DNA from: Deltaproteobacteria bacterium
Lineage (GTDB): Bacteria > Desulfobacterota > Syntrophia > Syntrophales > JACQWR01
Length of the DNA: 38,268 nucleotides
Reading direction: 5' to 3'
Assembly (NCBI GenBank): GCA_026388415.1
Contig: JAPLJV010000033.1
Span: 1-38,268, forward strand
Below, in pieces: positions 25,149 through 32,800 of the stretch. The translations under genes were made by a program, and so were the position numbers. Each line of letters starts with the position of its first letter. Position 1 is the first letter of the stretch. The notes beneath the pieces were generated by a model. The model ran no database searches and had not been told where the DNA came from. It saw nothing but the letters and a program-made list of their open reading frames with translations.

Positions 25149-25193
25149 CTGGACACCGGTTTTCACCGGTGTGACGACTTTTGACCAGTTCAT
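25149..25193. repeat. Half-unit of the palindromic element plus 19-bp associated repeat
   Basis: CTGGACACCGG...CCGGTGTGAC (25149-25175) is one arm of the composite element seen whole at 36.5 kb. The following CGACTTTTGACCAGTTCAT recurs exactly at 32666-32684, upstream of the adhesin gene, so this 19-mer is part of, or travels with, a dispersed element. Its left edge coincides with the breakpoint of the vapC remnant. Confidence 0.75.
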
Positions 25194-25205
25194 TACGATT
25201 GAGTA

Positions 25206-25230
25206 ATTTTACTCTGCCATTGAGTAAAAT
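25206..25230. promoter_or_regulatory. Inverted repeat upstream of the second DUF4143 ATPase
   Basis: A perfect 9-bp inverted repeat, ATTTTACTC-7 nt-GAGTAAAAT, ends 38 bp before the ATPase ATG. An additional GAGTAA half-site precedes it (25201-25206). Position and symmetry suggest an operator; the binding protein is unknown. Confidence 0.5.
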
Positions 25231-25268
25231 AGTTTGCATCGGTTGAAGTCATTTGATATAAGGCCGTT

Positions 25269-26453
25269 ATGAGCTACGAGCGTCCGCTATTATCTACCCT
25301 CCGCACGGAACTTTCCCGGCCGACGCCGGTAATTCATGTCCTGATCGGCCCCCGACAGGTCGGCAAGACCACCATTGCCCGCCAGATTAATGAATCCATT
25401 GGCATTCCAACAATATATGCCACTGCCGATAGTCCGATCCCTCTGGATTCAGCCTGGATCGAGACCCAGTGGCGCCGCGCCGTTGCCGACGTCGGCCCAT
25501 TGGGCGGCCCGATCCTCCTCATCCTCGACGAGGTGCAAAAGGTGCAAGGATGGAGCGAGACAATAAAGCTCCTCTGGGACAGCCGCCCGGCAGCGCCGGA
25601 GATTCGCGTCCTGATCCTCGGATCGTCGTCCCTGTTAATGCAAGAGGGGCTGACCGAGAGTCTTGCCGGCCGGTTCTTCCTGCATCGCTGCAACCACTGG
25701 GGATATCCGGAGTGCAGCACCGCCTTTGGCTGGAATCTGGAGCAGTGGCTCTACTTCGGAGGCTATCCGGGGGCCACATCCTTCACGGAAAACGAATCGT
25801 CATGGAAGCGCTACATCACCGATTCCCTTATTGAAACAGTCATCGCCCGCGATGTAATCCAGATGAGCAAGATCGCTAAGCCGGTTTTGCTGCGCCATCT
25901 CTTTGCTCTGGCAGCTACCCTTCCGGCCCAGTGTGTATCCTATACCAAGATGCTCGGCCAGCTCCAGGATGCCGGGAACACGACGACTCTGGCCCACTAC
26001 CTGAAACTGCTCGAATCGGCCTTTCTGGCGAGCGGCCTGGAACTTTTTTCGCGGGGGAAACAGCGCCAGCGCGGAAGCAGCCCAAAGCTGATCCTCTGGA
26101 ACAACGCCCTGGTTAACGCGCTTTCCAAGCGGACCTTTGCTGAATCCCTTGCCGATACGATCTGGTGGGGACGGCTGGTGGAAAACGCCGTTGGCGCGCA
26201 TCTATGCAACACCCTCTCTTCGGTGGAATATGAGATCACCTACTGGAGGGAAGGGGGGCATGAGGTAGATTACGTGGTCGCCAGGGGGCGGGACATTTGG
26301 GCTATCGAGGTCAAAAGTGGTCGGAGCGGCAAGGCTCCCGGCCTGACGCGGTTCCGCGACCGCTATCCCGAAGCGCACCCGCTTCTCGTAGGGGTACAGG
26401 GAATCCCTCTCGAAGCTTTCTTCAATAGAGATGCAGCATCCTGGCTGGTTTGA
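25269..26453 (+). CDS. AAA+ ATPase with C-terminal DUF4143 domain (second copy)
   Basis: Encodes 394 residues. Walker A is IGPRQVGKTT and Walker B is LLILDEVQKV, followed by the sensor LGSSSLLMQEGLTESLAGRF. The C-terminal DUF4143 part has WREGGHEVDYVVARG and IWAIEVKSGRSG, the acidic/Glu-x-Lys arrangement of PD-(D/E)XK-like folds. Function of this family is unknown; related genes cluster in accessory regions together with toxin-antitoxin genes, as here. Same architecture as the gene at 10242-11375 but clearly divergent in sequence. Confidence 0.9.
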   Translation: MSYERPLLSTLRTELSRPTPVIHVLIGPRQVGKTTIARQINESIGIPTIYATADSPIPLDSAWIETQWRRAVADVGPLGGPILLILDEVQKVQGWSETIKLLWDSRPAAPEIRVLILGSSSLLMQEGLTESLAGRFFLHRCNHWGYPECSTAFGWNLEQWLYFGGYPGATSFTENESSWKRYITDSLIETVIARDVIQMSKIAKPVLLRHLFALAATLPAQCVSYTKMLGQLQDAGNTTTLAHYLKLLESAFLASGLELFSRGKQRQRGSSPKLILWNNALVNALSKRTFAESLADTIWWGRLVENAVGAHLCNTLSSVEYEITYWREGGHEVDYVVARGRDIWAIEVKSGRSGKAPGLTRFRDRYPEAHPLLVGVQGIPLEAFFNRDAASWLV

Positions 26454-26498
26454 TTTCTGGATGGAGCGCTTTCTTCAACATGAGCGAACGGGTCGCCT

Positions 26499-26525
26499 CT
26501 TGACATTACTTATCATGGATGTCCC
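26499..26525. repeat. 27-bp direct repeat, copy 1
   Basis: The 27-bp sequence beginning CTTGACATTACTTATC and ending ATGGATGTCCC occurs identically at 28332-28358. It has weak internal dyad symmetry (GACAT near one end, ATGTCC at the other), like the end of a REP-type element. The two copies bracket the toxin-antitoxin patch. Confidence 0.8.
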
Positions 26526-26539
26526 TAAATTACCCTACA

Positions 26540-26938
26540 TTATTCCTCACACCAGTTGGCTAATTTCAAATCGGTGATACGCTTGAAATGGGCAGTGTTG
26601 TTCGACACCAGGGTTAGGTTGTGAGCAAGAGCGCAGGCAGCTAAAATCAGATCAAAATCATCCAGCCGCTCCCCCCGGTTTTCCAGTTGCGCCTTTAGCG
26701 TGCCGAAAAGCTCCGCCGTTTCCATGCCCACAGGAACAATCTCGGTGGCTTGTTCCAACGTTTTAATTTTTGCCAGATTGCCGACAGGTTTCTGAGACTT
26801 GAACGCACCATAGTAGAGTTCCATAAAGGTTATAACGCTTATCTTCAGAGGATCATGCACGTGCCGCCGGAGATTTGCCCGGACCACAGGATGACCCTTG
26901 AGGGAATAGATTACCGTATCCGTATCAAGCAGAAACAT
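26540..26938 (-). CDS. vapC: VapC-family PIN-domain ribonuclease toxin
   Basis: Encodes 132 residues, normal for VapC. The active-site acids are visible: Asp in MFLLDTDTVIY, Glu in TFMELYYGAF, and Asp in DDFDLILAACAL, with the C-terminal TLVSNNTAHF strand. VapC toxins cut RNA, often tRNA anticodon loops or rRNA, when freed from their antitoxin. Its start overlaps the end of the antitoxin gene by 14 bp, the usual antitoxin-first arrangement with coupled translation. It appears complete. Confidence 0.93.
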   Translation of the reverse strand: MFLLDTDTVIYSLKGHPVVRANLRRHVHDPLKISVITFMELYYGAFKSQKPVGNLAKIKTLEQATEIVPVGMETAELFGTLKAQLENRGERLDDFDLILAACALAHNLTLVSNNTAHFKRITDLKLANWCEE

Positions 26939-27209
26939 CCAGCCCCTCCGACGATCTTATCGAATTCTTCCTTGCCGCTCTGATTTCGGCAATAATTTCC
27001 TCGGTTGGTCGCACATCTTCCCAAGAACCGGCAAGTCCCAGCAAGACTTCTGCCGGTGTCTTTAGGTGCTCAATGTTTTTCCGGTTAGATAAAAAGAGCT
27101 TCGTAATATAGAGGATTTGCTGACTGACAGACCGATGCTCATCCTTTGCCATGTGCTTTATTTCCAGATATAAATCGTCATTCATGCCTTTTATTTGCAA
27201 ATTTGCCAT
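26925..27209 (-). CDS. Ribbon-helix-helix antitoxin of the VapC pair (FitA/Arc-like)
   Basis: Encodes 94 residues from the ATG at 27209, which has GGGAGGG upstream. The N-terminal ANLQIKGMNDDLYLEIKHMAKDEHRSVSQQI has the beta-strand plus two-helix pattern of ribbon-helix-helix DNA-binding antitoxins of FitA type. The C-terminal part (PTEEIIAEIRAARK) should wrap the toxin. Such complexes usually repress their own promoter. Partner is the overlapping vapC gene. Confidence 0.87.
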   Translation of the reverse strand: MANLQIKGMNDDLYLEIKHMAKDEHRSVSQQILYITKLFLSNRKNIEHLKTPAEVLLGLAGSWEDVRPTEEIIAEIRAARKNSIRSSEGLDVSA

Positions 27210-27569
27210 TAAGATCCCTCCCTTCCACTGGTTCAGGAAATAGTATGCCCTATTCATGAATTATGCAAGTTTTTTCCGCAATACCCAAACACCCGAAGCT
27301 GCATCGTCCGGTCTGCCGGGGGTCAGTTCAGCAAAGCTCCCGGTGAAAGGTTGCTGCTCTTTCTGAACTTGCGGCCCCAGGTAGAGAAAGGGGATGATGA
27401 AGATTTTTCATTGACCGGAAACATAAACCAGAATGGCAGAAAAGATGGGTTACCGTGTAATCACAACGTCAAACATGCTATGGTCTCTGACCCCGAGGAA
27501 GCAGGCATCACCTTACCTTTAGCGGCAATGCCTGTGTTGACGTTCACTCTTAATACAGTGTCGTCCTTC
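27210..27569. other. Gene-poor stretch upstream of the VapC antitoxin
   Basis: No convincing gene. It should contain the promoter of the RHH-VapC pair. A stretch at about 27394-27451 (TTTTTCATTG...GGCAGAAAAGATGG) recurs in diverged form at about 27980-28038, on the far side of the DUF433 gene. The part next to 27570 may be the decayed body of the DUF5615-like toxin, but no frame reads through it. Confidence 0.55.
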
Positions 27570-27614
27570 CTATTGCGACATGGGTGGCAGATTCATATCG
27601 AGAAGAAACTTCAT
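27570..27614 (-). pseudogene. Decapitated DUF5615 (PIN-like) toxin remnant
   Basis: The ATG at 27614 overlaps the DUF433 stop by 4 nt (ATGA), the standard DUF433-DUF5615 arrangement. It encodes MKFLLDMNLPPMSQ and then a TAG stop at 27570-27572. MKFLLDMNLPP is the hallmark N-terminus of DUF5615 Mut7-C/PIN-like toxins, which are normally about 110 residues. Only 14 codons remain, so the toxin is lost. Confidence 0.8.
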
Positions 27615-27841
27615 CCGGTCACCATGGAAAGCTCTTTCTCTTCCGCTCGCCATGCAGCATAGGAAAGGGCTTCCAGGACATCCTCACGCTCCAGATACGG
27701 ATATTCCAGCAGGATATCCGCAGCGGTTTTTCCGCAGGCGATGAGGCCGACGATTGTTCCCACGGTAACGCGCATTCCCCTGATGCAGGGTTTCCCCCCC
27801 ATCACCTCGGGGTCCATAGTGATTCTAATCAATGGTTCCAT
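27611..27841 (-). CDS. DUF433-domain antitoxin
   Basis: Encodes 76 residues: ITMDPEVMGGKPCIRGMRV, VGTIVGLIACGKTAADILLEYPYLEREDVLEAL and YAAWRAEEKE, the complete DUF433 pattern. These small winged-helix proteins are usually the antitoxin partner of DUF5615 PIN-like toxins encoded immediately downstream. Here the downstream partner is reduced to 14 codons, so the antitoxin appears to be an orphan. Confidence 0.9.
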   Translation of the reverse strand: MEPLIRITMDPEVMGGKPCIRGMRVTVGTIVGLIACGKTAADILLEYPYLEREDVLEALSYAAWRAEEKELSMVTG

Positions 27842-28331
27842 AATAAACCTCCATAATCCAACGTGAATCTAACACTTTCAGTGGCGAATATCAACAGGTT
27901 TTCTGATTCATTGGTAGAAAAATCAAGCGATTTTGGTGCAAATATTATGTCTCGAAATTTATCTCTTGCCTCCCAATAATGAGAATTTTTCATTGCCAGG
28001 AAGCATAGCCCAAAGAAGAACGGCAGAAAAGATGGATTGGTCAGACGCTGACGTGAAATATGGGAAGTCCCCCCCTTCGTTTTCTCTTTGAAAACAATGG
28101 GGCTCTGTCCCTGATTGTTCCCTGATTGTTCAATCTTCTGTAGAGGTCATCAAAGATAGGGGGTAGAGCTAACCCCATCAGACCTTGGTACAGCAAATGG
28201 ATGTCTGGTCGCGTGATCTATTAACGCGGACCAAAAAGATAGAAGAAAAAGGTCGGAGTTAAGGCAGGTTGCAGTGAAAAGCCACCAGGAGGACATCAAT
28301 CCGGGAGGTCAGGGGAAATCTCCGTTTTCCC
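27842..28331. other. Gene-free accessory stretch
   Basis: No gene recognised on either strand. It contains a tandem 11-bp duplication (CCCTGATTGTT twice, about 28110-28131), the second diverged copy of the TTTTTCATTG...GGCAGAAAAGATGG sequence (about 27980-28038), and, at its right end, the second 27-bp repeat. It looks like a landing zone for decayed mobile or toxin-antitoxin DNA. Confidence 0.5.
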
Positions 28332-28358
28332 CTTGACATTACTTATCATGGATGTCCC
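28332..28358. repeat. 27-bp direct repeat, copy 2
   Basis: Identical over 27 bp to 26499-26525, in the same orientation, 1.8 kb away. The interval between them contains the VapC pair and the DUF433 remnant pair. Confidence 0.8.
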
Positions 28359-28391
28359 CGGAATATCCCCGCCAATTTCTGAAAATTGCAC

Positions 28392-28440
28392 ATAAAAAAC
28401 TGCCGCGGAAGATTTTTTGCCATCTTCTGCGGCAGCTTTT
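28392..28440 (-). terminator. Intrinsic terminator of the adhesin gene
   Basis: On the minus strand CTGCCGCAGAAGAT (28422-28435) pairs with ATCTTCCGCGGCAG (28400-28413) across an 8-nt loop, with one mismatch, and is followed at once by TTTTTT (28394-28399). This is a textbook Rho-independent terminator about 55 bp after the adhesin stop. The opposite strand also has a T-rich tail, so it may work weakly both ways. Confidence 0.9.
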
Positions 28441-28490
28441 ATTTCTCTCTTTTCCTTCCCCGTTGATCTACCTGGGCCGGAATTTACATC

Positions 28491-31400
28491 TTAAGTATGA
28501 TGGTGCGTCACATCACCGAGTAGGATATCCACTGATCCAGTATAGCCCTCAAGGACCGCAACTTCGGCGGAATCTACTGACACAGTAGTGGTATTCGCGA
28601 CGGCATCATGTGTCACGTGGACGTTAGTATCATTGGCCGTAAGAGAAGAGAGATCGATCTTATCGCCTTCGCTTGATTTGAAATCGACGATATGGTCTAC
28701 ATTAGTAGCCCCGGCTTCTCTAAAGATAAAGGTATCCGCGCCCGCATGACCTGTCAGTGTGTCGTGGCCATGACCACCGATGAGGATATCGTTGCCTCCC
28801 GCACCTGTCAGAATATCAGTCCCGTCTGTGCCGACAAGTGTTCCGGCAGTCCCGGTAGCAACAGTCAGGGTATGATGGGTATCATCAGCTATCTGAATGA
28901 TGTGATCATCCGGGCTCAAAAACACATGCATAGCACTTGGAACCGTACTTCCATCACCATCGGTCACGGCAAGATCAAACTTGAGTTCATGGGCATCGCC
29001 TGGAGTAAACTCGGTAGCACCGAAGCTCCCAAGCTTAAAGGTAGCACCACTCGCATAGTCATATTCCAATGTTGTATAGCCGTGATCGGTCAAAGTACCG
29101 ATAGTTGTATGATCTACGACACCAGTTAGCAGAGCATCAGCACCGCTGTCGGCTACGTGAAAGACATGTCCTCCAACAGTAACGTTATGCCCACCTGTCT
29201 CGCCATCAATCACGCTAGTGACTTTCGATTCGCCGTTATAGCTAATAAATACGCTTTTAATGTTTTCATGCGCATTAGTAGATTCTCCGACGGTATTATT
29301 GCCGTCCGGATCCGTAAAAGCCTTGATGAGTATTCCCGAAGACCCGGAAATTCCGGTAAATTCGGCCGTTGCCCCATTGACGTGGCTGTGACCATCAAAA
29401 TGATGATCCTGATTAGCAGTTATGCTGTAATTTGCACTGGAGACGTTCTTTGTTGAATCACCAGTTAAATTTATCACATAATCTACGCGCATTGCCTCAC
29501 CGTTACCAACGCTGACACCACCGCTGACACCACCTGCCGTTGCAGTAGTATTTAATGTGCCGGATGAAATTAGAGTTCCATCCACCTTCTCCATCGGAGT
29601 CAACAATACATCTGAAGCACCTGCTGTAGGATTATCAAAATACGCGTATGGTTGGTTACCGCCATGGAATTGGAATCCAACATCGTTAACACTAAACGTG
29701 CCTATCCCGCCGTCGATCTGCTGATACAAATGGAAAGAGTAGGTGTCACTTGCCGTCGTAATAGAATAATCAGGATTCAGCGTAGCATCAAACACCTTAG
29801 CCGCAGTTGTAGCTAAAGCCGTAGCGTAATTGCTGTTAGCCAATGTTGAACCAATAAGGTGCGATCCATCTGTATACAGATAGACGTGCGCAGTTGCCGC
29901 GGTAACACCGCTGTCAGATCCATTGGTTGCGGCGAATTTGACGGTACCGTTTAAGTCATTTCCATAATTATTATCCACATTATGATCGGTGTCAAGATAG
30001 ACAGTACCCATTTGATTTTGCCCAAGGTTATTGGTCAGGTATGCATAATCCGGGGTAATGGCCGTCGGACCCGTATCTCCTATGGCAATCGTCAGCGTGC
30101 TTTGGCTGGTCGATCCGTCCGCATCCGTAATCGTGTAGGTGAAAACTTCATGAGCCGGCTGATTTACACCATCAATCAGATTATTCACAGAAACAGGCGC
30201 CGTGTAGGTGTAAGCGCCATTCGCGCCTATCACCAAAGAGCCGTGTAGGCTACCCTCAATGGTGGTAGTTCCGGTTGCTGCAACAGTCTCTCCATTGACT
30301 AATGTCACATGAACGGCGTCCGCACCCAGCGTATCGGCGCCGGGCCCTGTCGTGATGACATTACCTCCCACTGTAGCTGTCTGATGTTCCGTCACCGCGT
30401 TGACGTCCGCAACTGCCGTTACTCCCGTATCGGCTATGGCAATCGTCAGCGTGCTTTGGCTGGTCGATCCGTCCGCATCATGGACAGTGTAGGTAAAGGT
30501 ATCAGACACCGCACCATTAGTGTTGTCCACATGGGCAGGTGCAGCGTAGGTGTAACTGCCGTCCGCCGCAAGCACCAGCGTACCACCAGCCGTACCATTC
30601 GTAAATGTCCCGGCATCTACAGTTATGCCATCAGCACTGGCGGTATCGTTGGCAAGAACTCCCGCCGTCAAACCAACCGTCAGGATCTGGCCTTCTACCA
30701 CCGTGCCGATGTCGGGGTTCGCGTGTGGGACAGTATCTATGATTGTCAGGTGCATAGTATTGGTTGTATCCAGGTGCTCATAGTTACCGCCCTGCGCGCC
30801 GGTGATTCCTACTGTTAGATGAGCATCACCGTCAGGCGCGTTTTGAGCAATAACTGGCTCTGAAGCACCCGAAAGCTGACCCGCCTGGATTGTAATAGAA
30901 GTGTGTGCTGTGTCGTCCAGCGTGATGTGCAAATCACCCTGCGGTGCGTGATCTACATGCGCCGTGTAAACAATGTTACCTCCTTCAGTTACTGTAACGT
31001 TGTCCAAAGTTACCGTCGTTGTGTCGGTAACATCGGCAACCTGGGCCGTCGCCGTAGCGCCGGCAACGCTCGTGGCCTCATAGTTACCGCCATGAATATC
31101 GAGTACCGTAGCCGTGACGGTGGACGGATCGGTGTAAACATCGGGGTGCTCCGTGGCGATGGAGAACGAACCATTCCCTTGAGCGTCAATCGCCACCGTT
31201 TGAATCGAGGTGGCGTTCGTGAATGAGTCATGGACCTGAACATCTACAGTGGCCGCACCCTGTGGTGCGTTGTCGAGGTGAACGCTGAAGGTTACGCCCG
31301 CTGCGTTCTCCGTCACGTTGCTCGTCGTGATGTGCGCTACCGTCGTATCGTGACCATCCACATTCACATCGGTAACCTGGGCCGTCGCCGTGGCGCTGAC

Positions 31401-32531
31401 CACGCTGGTGGCCTCGTAGTTTCCCCCACTGACCGCCGTTACCGTGGCCGTCACGCTGCTCCCGTCGGCATATGCATCCGGATGCGCCGACGCGTAGAAG
31501 AGAGTGCCGTTCCCCTGCGCGTCAATCGCCACCGTCTGGATCGTAGTGGTGTTCGTGAAGGTGTCATGCAACTGGACATCCACCGTGGCAGCACCCTGCG
31601 GGGCGTTGTCCAAGTGAATACTAAAGGTCACGCCGGCCGCATTCTCCGTCACGTTGCTCGTAGTGATGTGGGCTACCGTCGTGTCGGTGACATCCGTAAT
31701 AGCGGTGGTCGCCTGAGCAGTGCTGAAATCAACTCCGGTGAAGCTCCCGCCCGTAACACCGGTGACCGTCGCCGTGACGCTCCTTGGGTCAACGTACGCA
31801 TCCGGATGGGCCGTGGCGATAAAGAGCGTGCCCGTACTGCTGCCGGCGGCGATTTCAACATTATAAGTTGTTTCCCCGACTTGCACGGCAACCGTGGCAG
31901 CGCTCTGTGCCGGATTGTCCAGATGAACGGTGAAGGTTACGCCGGGCTCATTTTCAGTTACCGCTGTAGGCGCTGACAAAGTTAGATTTGCGTTAATTGG
32001 AGTCTCAGTTGGTGCGGTGAATGCTCCCTGGATGGTGCCTGATGTTCCAAATTCTGTTCCTGTGGTGCCTGCGCCGGAACCAACTTGGCCCTCAGTGCCT
32101 GTCAGAGATAAACTGAAGGGCGAAGTTACTCCACCGCCTGCCCCTGCGTCACCGCCGGCGGCAGTGGCATCCAGGTCAATCGGCTGATCGCCCGCTAAGA
32201 GGGCCTGCTGAATCTTATCGGCCTCGGCGGTGGCATCCGCGGTTAATCCCGGCGCTGCTCCGGCATAAACATCTTCGTCAATAGTTACATGGCTCATTCG
32301 GCCGAGATCCAACTGGGTCGCCGGGGCGCCATCATGGCCGTCTATCATGATGGAAACGCTGCCGTCACTGTCGGTGATAATCTGGTCATGAGCAAAAATC
32401 GGGCTGTTGGGTGCGAGGGCTCTTTCCGTCCCATCCGCCGCCACGGCCTTTGCCGTTCCATATTGAATAAATACCTTGCCTACTGCCTGATTTTCTGCCC
32501 CTGATCCTGCTGTGCTTGCGTTACTGGCCAT
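28491..32531 (-). CDS. LapA/BapA-type RTX adhesin with retention module, type I secreted
   Basis: Encodes 1346 residues with a strong ribosome site (AAGGAGG). Residues 1-115 form a LapA-type retention module (VGKVFIQYGTAKAVAADG, SPIFAHDQIITDSDGSVSIM). Residues 123-126 are TAAG, the site type cut by LapG proteases, followed by a Gly-rich linker. Four Ig-like/Calx-beta-like repeats of about 105 residues (about 183-600, e.g. NVTENAAGVTFSVHLDNAPQ) come next, then two VCBS-like repeats (about 603-830, each ending DADGSTSQSTLTIAI) and a large unrecognised domain. RTX nonapeptides (GGNDILIGGHGHDTLTGHAG) and a C-terminal type I secretion signal complete it. Such proteins anchor cells to surfaces until c-di-GMP falls. 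No exporter, LapD or LapG gene is nearby. Confidence 0.93.
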   Translation of the reverse strand: MASNASTAGSGAENQAVGKVFIQYGTAKAVAADGTERALAPNSPIFAHDQIITDSDGSVSIMIDGHDGAPATQLDLGRMSHVTIDEDVYAGAAPGLTADATAEADKIQQALLAGDQPIDLDATAAGGDAGAGGGVTSPFSLSLTGTEGQVGSGAGTTGTEFGTSGTIQGAFTAPTETPINANLTLSAPTAVTENEPGVTFTVHLDNPAQSAATVAVQVGETTYNVEIAAGSSTGTLFIATAHPDAYVDPRSVTATVTGVTGGSFTGVDFSTAQATTAITDVTDTTVAHITTSNVTENAAGVTFSIHLDNAPQGAATVDVQLHDTFTNTTTIQTVAIDAQGNGTLFYASAHPDAYADGSSVTATVTAVSGGNYEATSVVSATATAQVTDVNVDGHDTTVAHITTSNVTENAAGVTFSVHLDNAPQGAATVDVQVHDSFTNATSIQTVAIDAQGNGSFSIATEHPDVYTDPSTVTATVLDIHGGNYEATSVAGATATAQVADVTDTTTVTLDNVTVTEGGNIVYTAHVDHAPQGDLHITLDDTAHTSITIQAGQLSGASEPVIAQNAPDGDAHLTVGITGAQGGNYEHLDTTNTMHLTIIDTVPHANPDIGTVVEGQILTVGLTAGVLANDTASADGITVDAGTFTNGTAGGTLVLAADGSYTYAAPAHVDNTNGAVSDTFTYTVHDADGSTSQSTLTIAIADTGVTAVADVNAVTEHQTATVGGNVITTGPGADTLGADAVHVTLVNGETVAATGTTTIEGSLHGSLVIGANGAYTYTAPVSVNNLIDGVNQPAHEVFTYTITDADGSTSQSTLTIAIGDTGPTAITPDYAYLTNNLGQNQMGTVYLDTDHNVDNNYGNDLNGTVKFAATNGSDSGVTAATAHVYLYTDGSHLIGSTLANSNYATALATTAAKVFDATLNPDYSITTASDTYSFHLYQQIDGGIGTFSVNDVGFQFHGGNQPYAYFDNPTAGASDVLLTPMEKVDGTLISSGTLNTTATAGGVSGGVSVGNGEAMRVDYVINLTGDSTKNVSSANYSITANQDHHFDGHSHVNGATAEFTGISGSSGILIKAFTDPDGNNTVGESTNAHENIKSVFISYNGESKVTSVIDGETGGHNVTVGGHVFHVADSGADALLTGVVDHTTIGTLTDHGYTTLEYDYASGATFKLGSFGATEFTPGDAHELKFDLAVTDGDGSTVPSAMHVFLSPDDHIIQIADDTHHTLTVATGTAGTLVGTDGTDILTGAGGNDILIGGHGHDTLTGHAGADTFIFREAGATNVDHIVDFKSSEGDKIDLSSLTANDTNVHVTHDAVANTTTVSVDSAEVAVLEGYTGSVDILLGDVTHHHT
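30080..30125 (-). repeat. 46-bp perfect repeat inside the adhesin gene, copy 1
   Basis: Encodes the DADGSTSQSTLTIAI end of the second VCBS-like repeat and is identical over 46 bp to 30434-30479. The perfect nucleotide match points to recent duplication or gene conversion between repeat units. Confidence 0.85.
30434..30479 (-). repeat. 46-bp perfect repeat inside the adhesin gene, copy 2
   Basis: Partner of 30080-30125, at the end of the first VCBS-like repeat, 354 bp away (118 codons, one repeat unit). Confidence 0.85.
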
Positions 32532-32690
32532 GATTGAATCCTCCTTAAGGTTGGAAAGTATTGTTATTTGTTATTATGAGTTCGTATTTTGAGCTCAGTT
32601 TAAACTTTATTTTTATATAGTCTATAGTACCTTGGTACTAGTTATTCACTTTTTTGGGGCATTTTCGACTTTTGACCAGTTCATCAAAAA
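32532..32690 (-). promoter_or_regulatory. AT-rich adhesin upstream region with 16-bp palindrome
   Basis: Strongly AT-rich, as expected for a promoter region. At 32625-32640 there is a perfect dyad, TAGTACC-TT-GGTACTA. On the minus strand it is followed within about 10 bp by TATATAAAAAT, a possible -10 region, roughly 90 bp before the adhesin ATG. This is a good candidate operator for controlled adhesin expression. The 19-bp repeat CGACTTTTGACCAGTTCAT lies at 32666-32684, just upstream. Confidence 0.5.
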
Positions 32691-32800
32691 AGGGATTGGA
32701 TTTGTTTTTTCGCCGACAATAATTCAATCTGTCCCGGAACTCGGCTTGTTACGATATTCGAGAGGCTCTGGACGAAGGCGGCCTGCATAGGGAAAAGGGC

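Noticed and set aside
27351-27662. 103-codon plus-strand open frame overlapping the DUF433 region
   Set aside because: Overlaps the DUF433 gene and the toxin remnant on the other strand, with no family resemblance.
30903-31976. Plus-strand open frames opposite the adhesin, rich in Arg and Gly and internally repetitive
   Set aside because: Their repetition simply mirrors the adhesin repeats on the minus strand; no independent coding signal.
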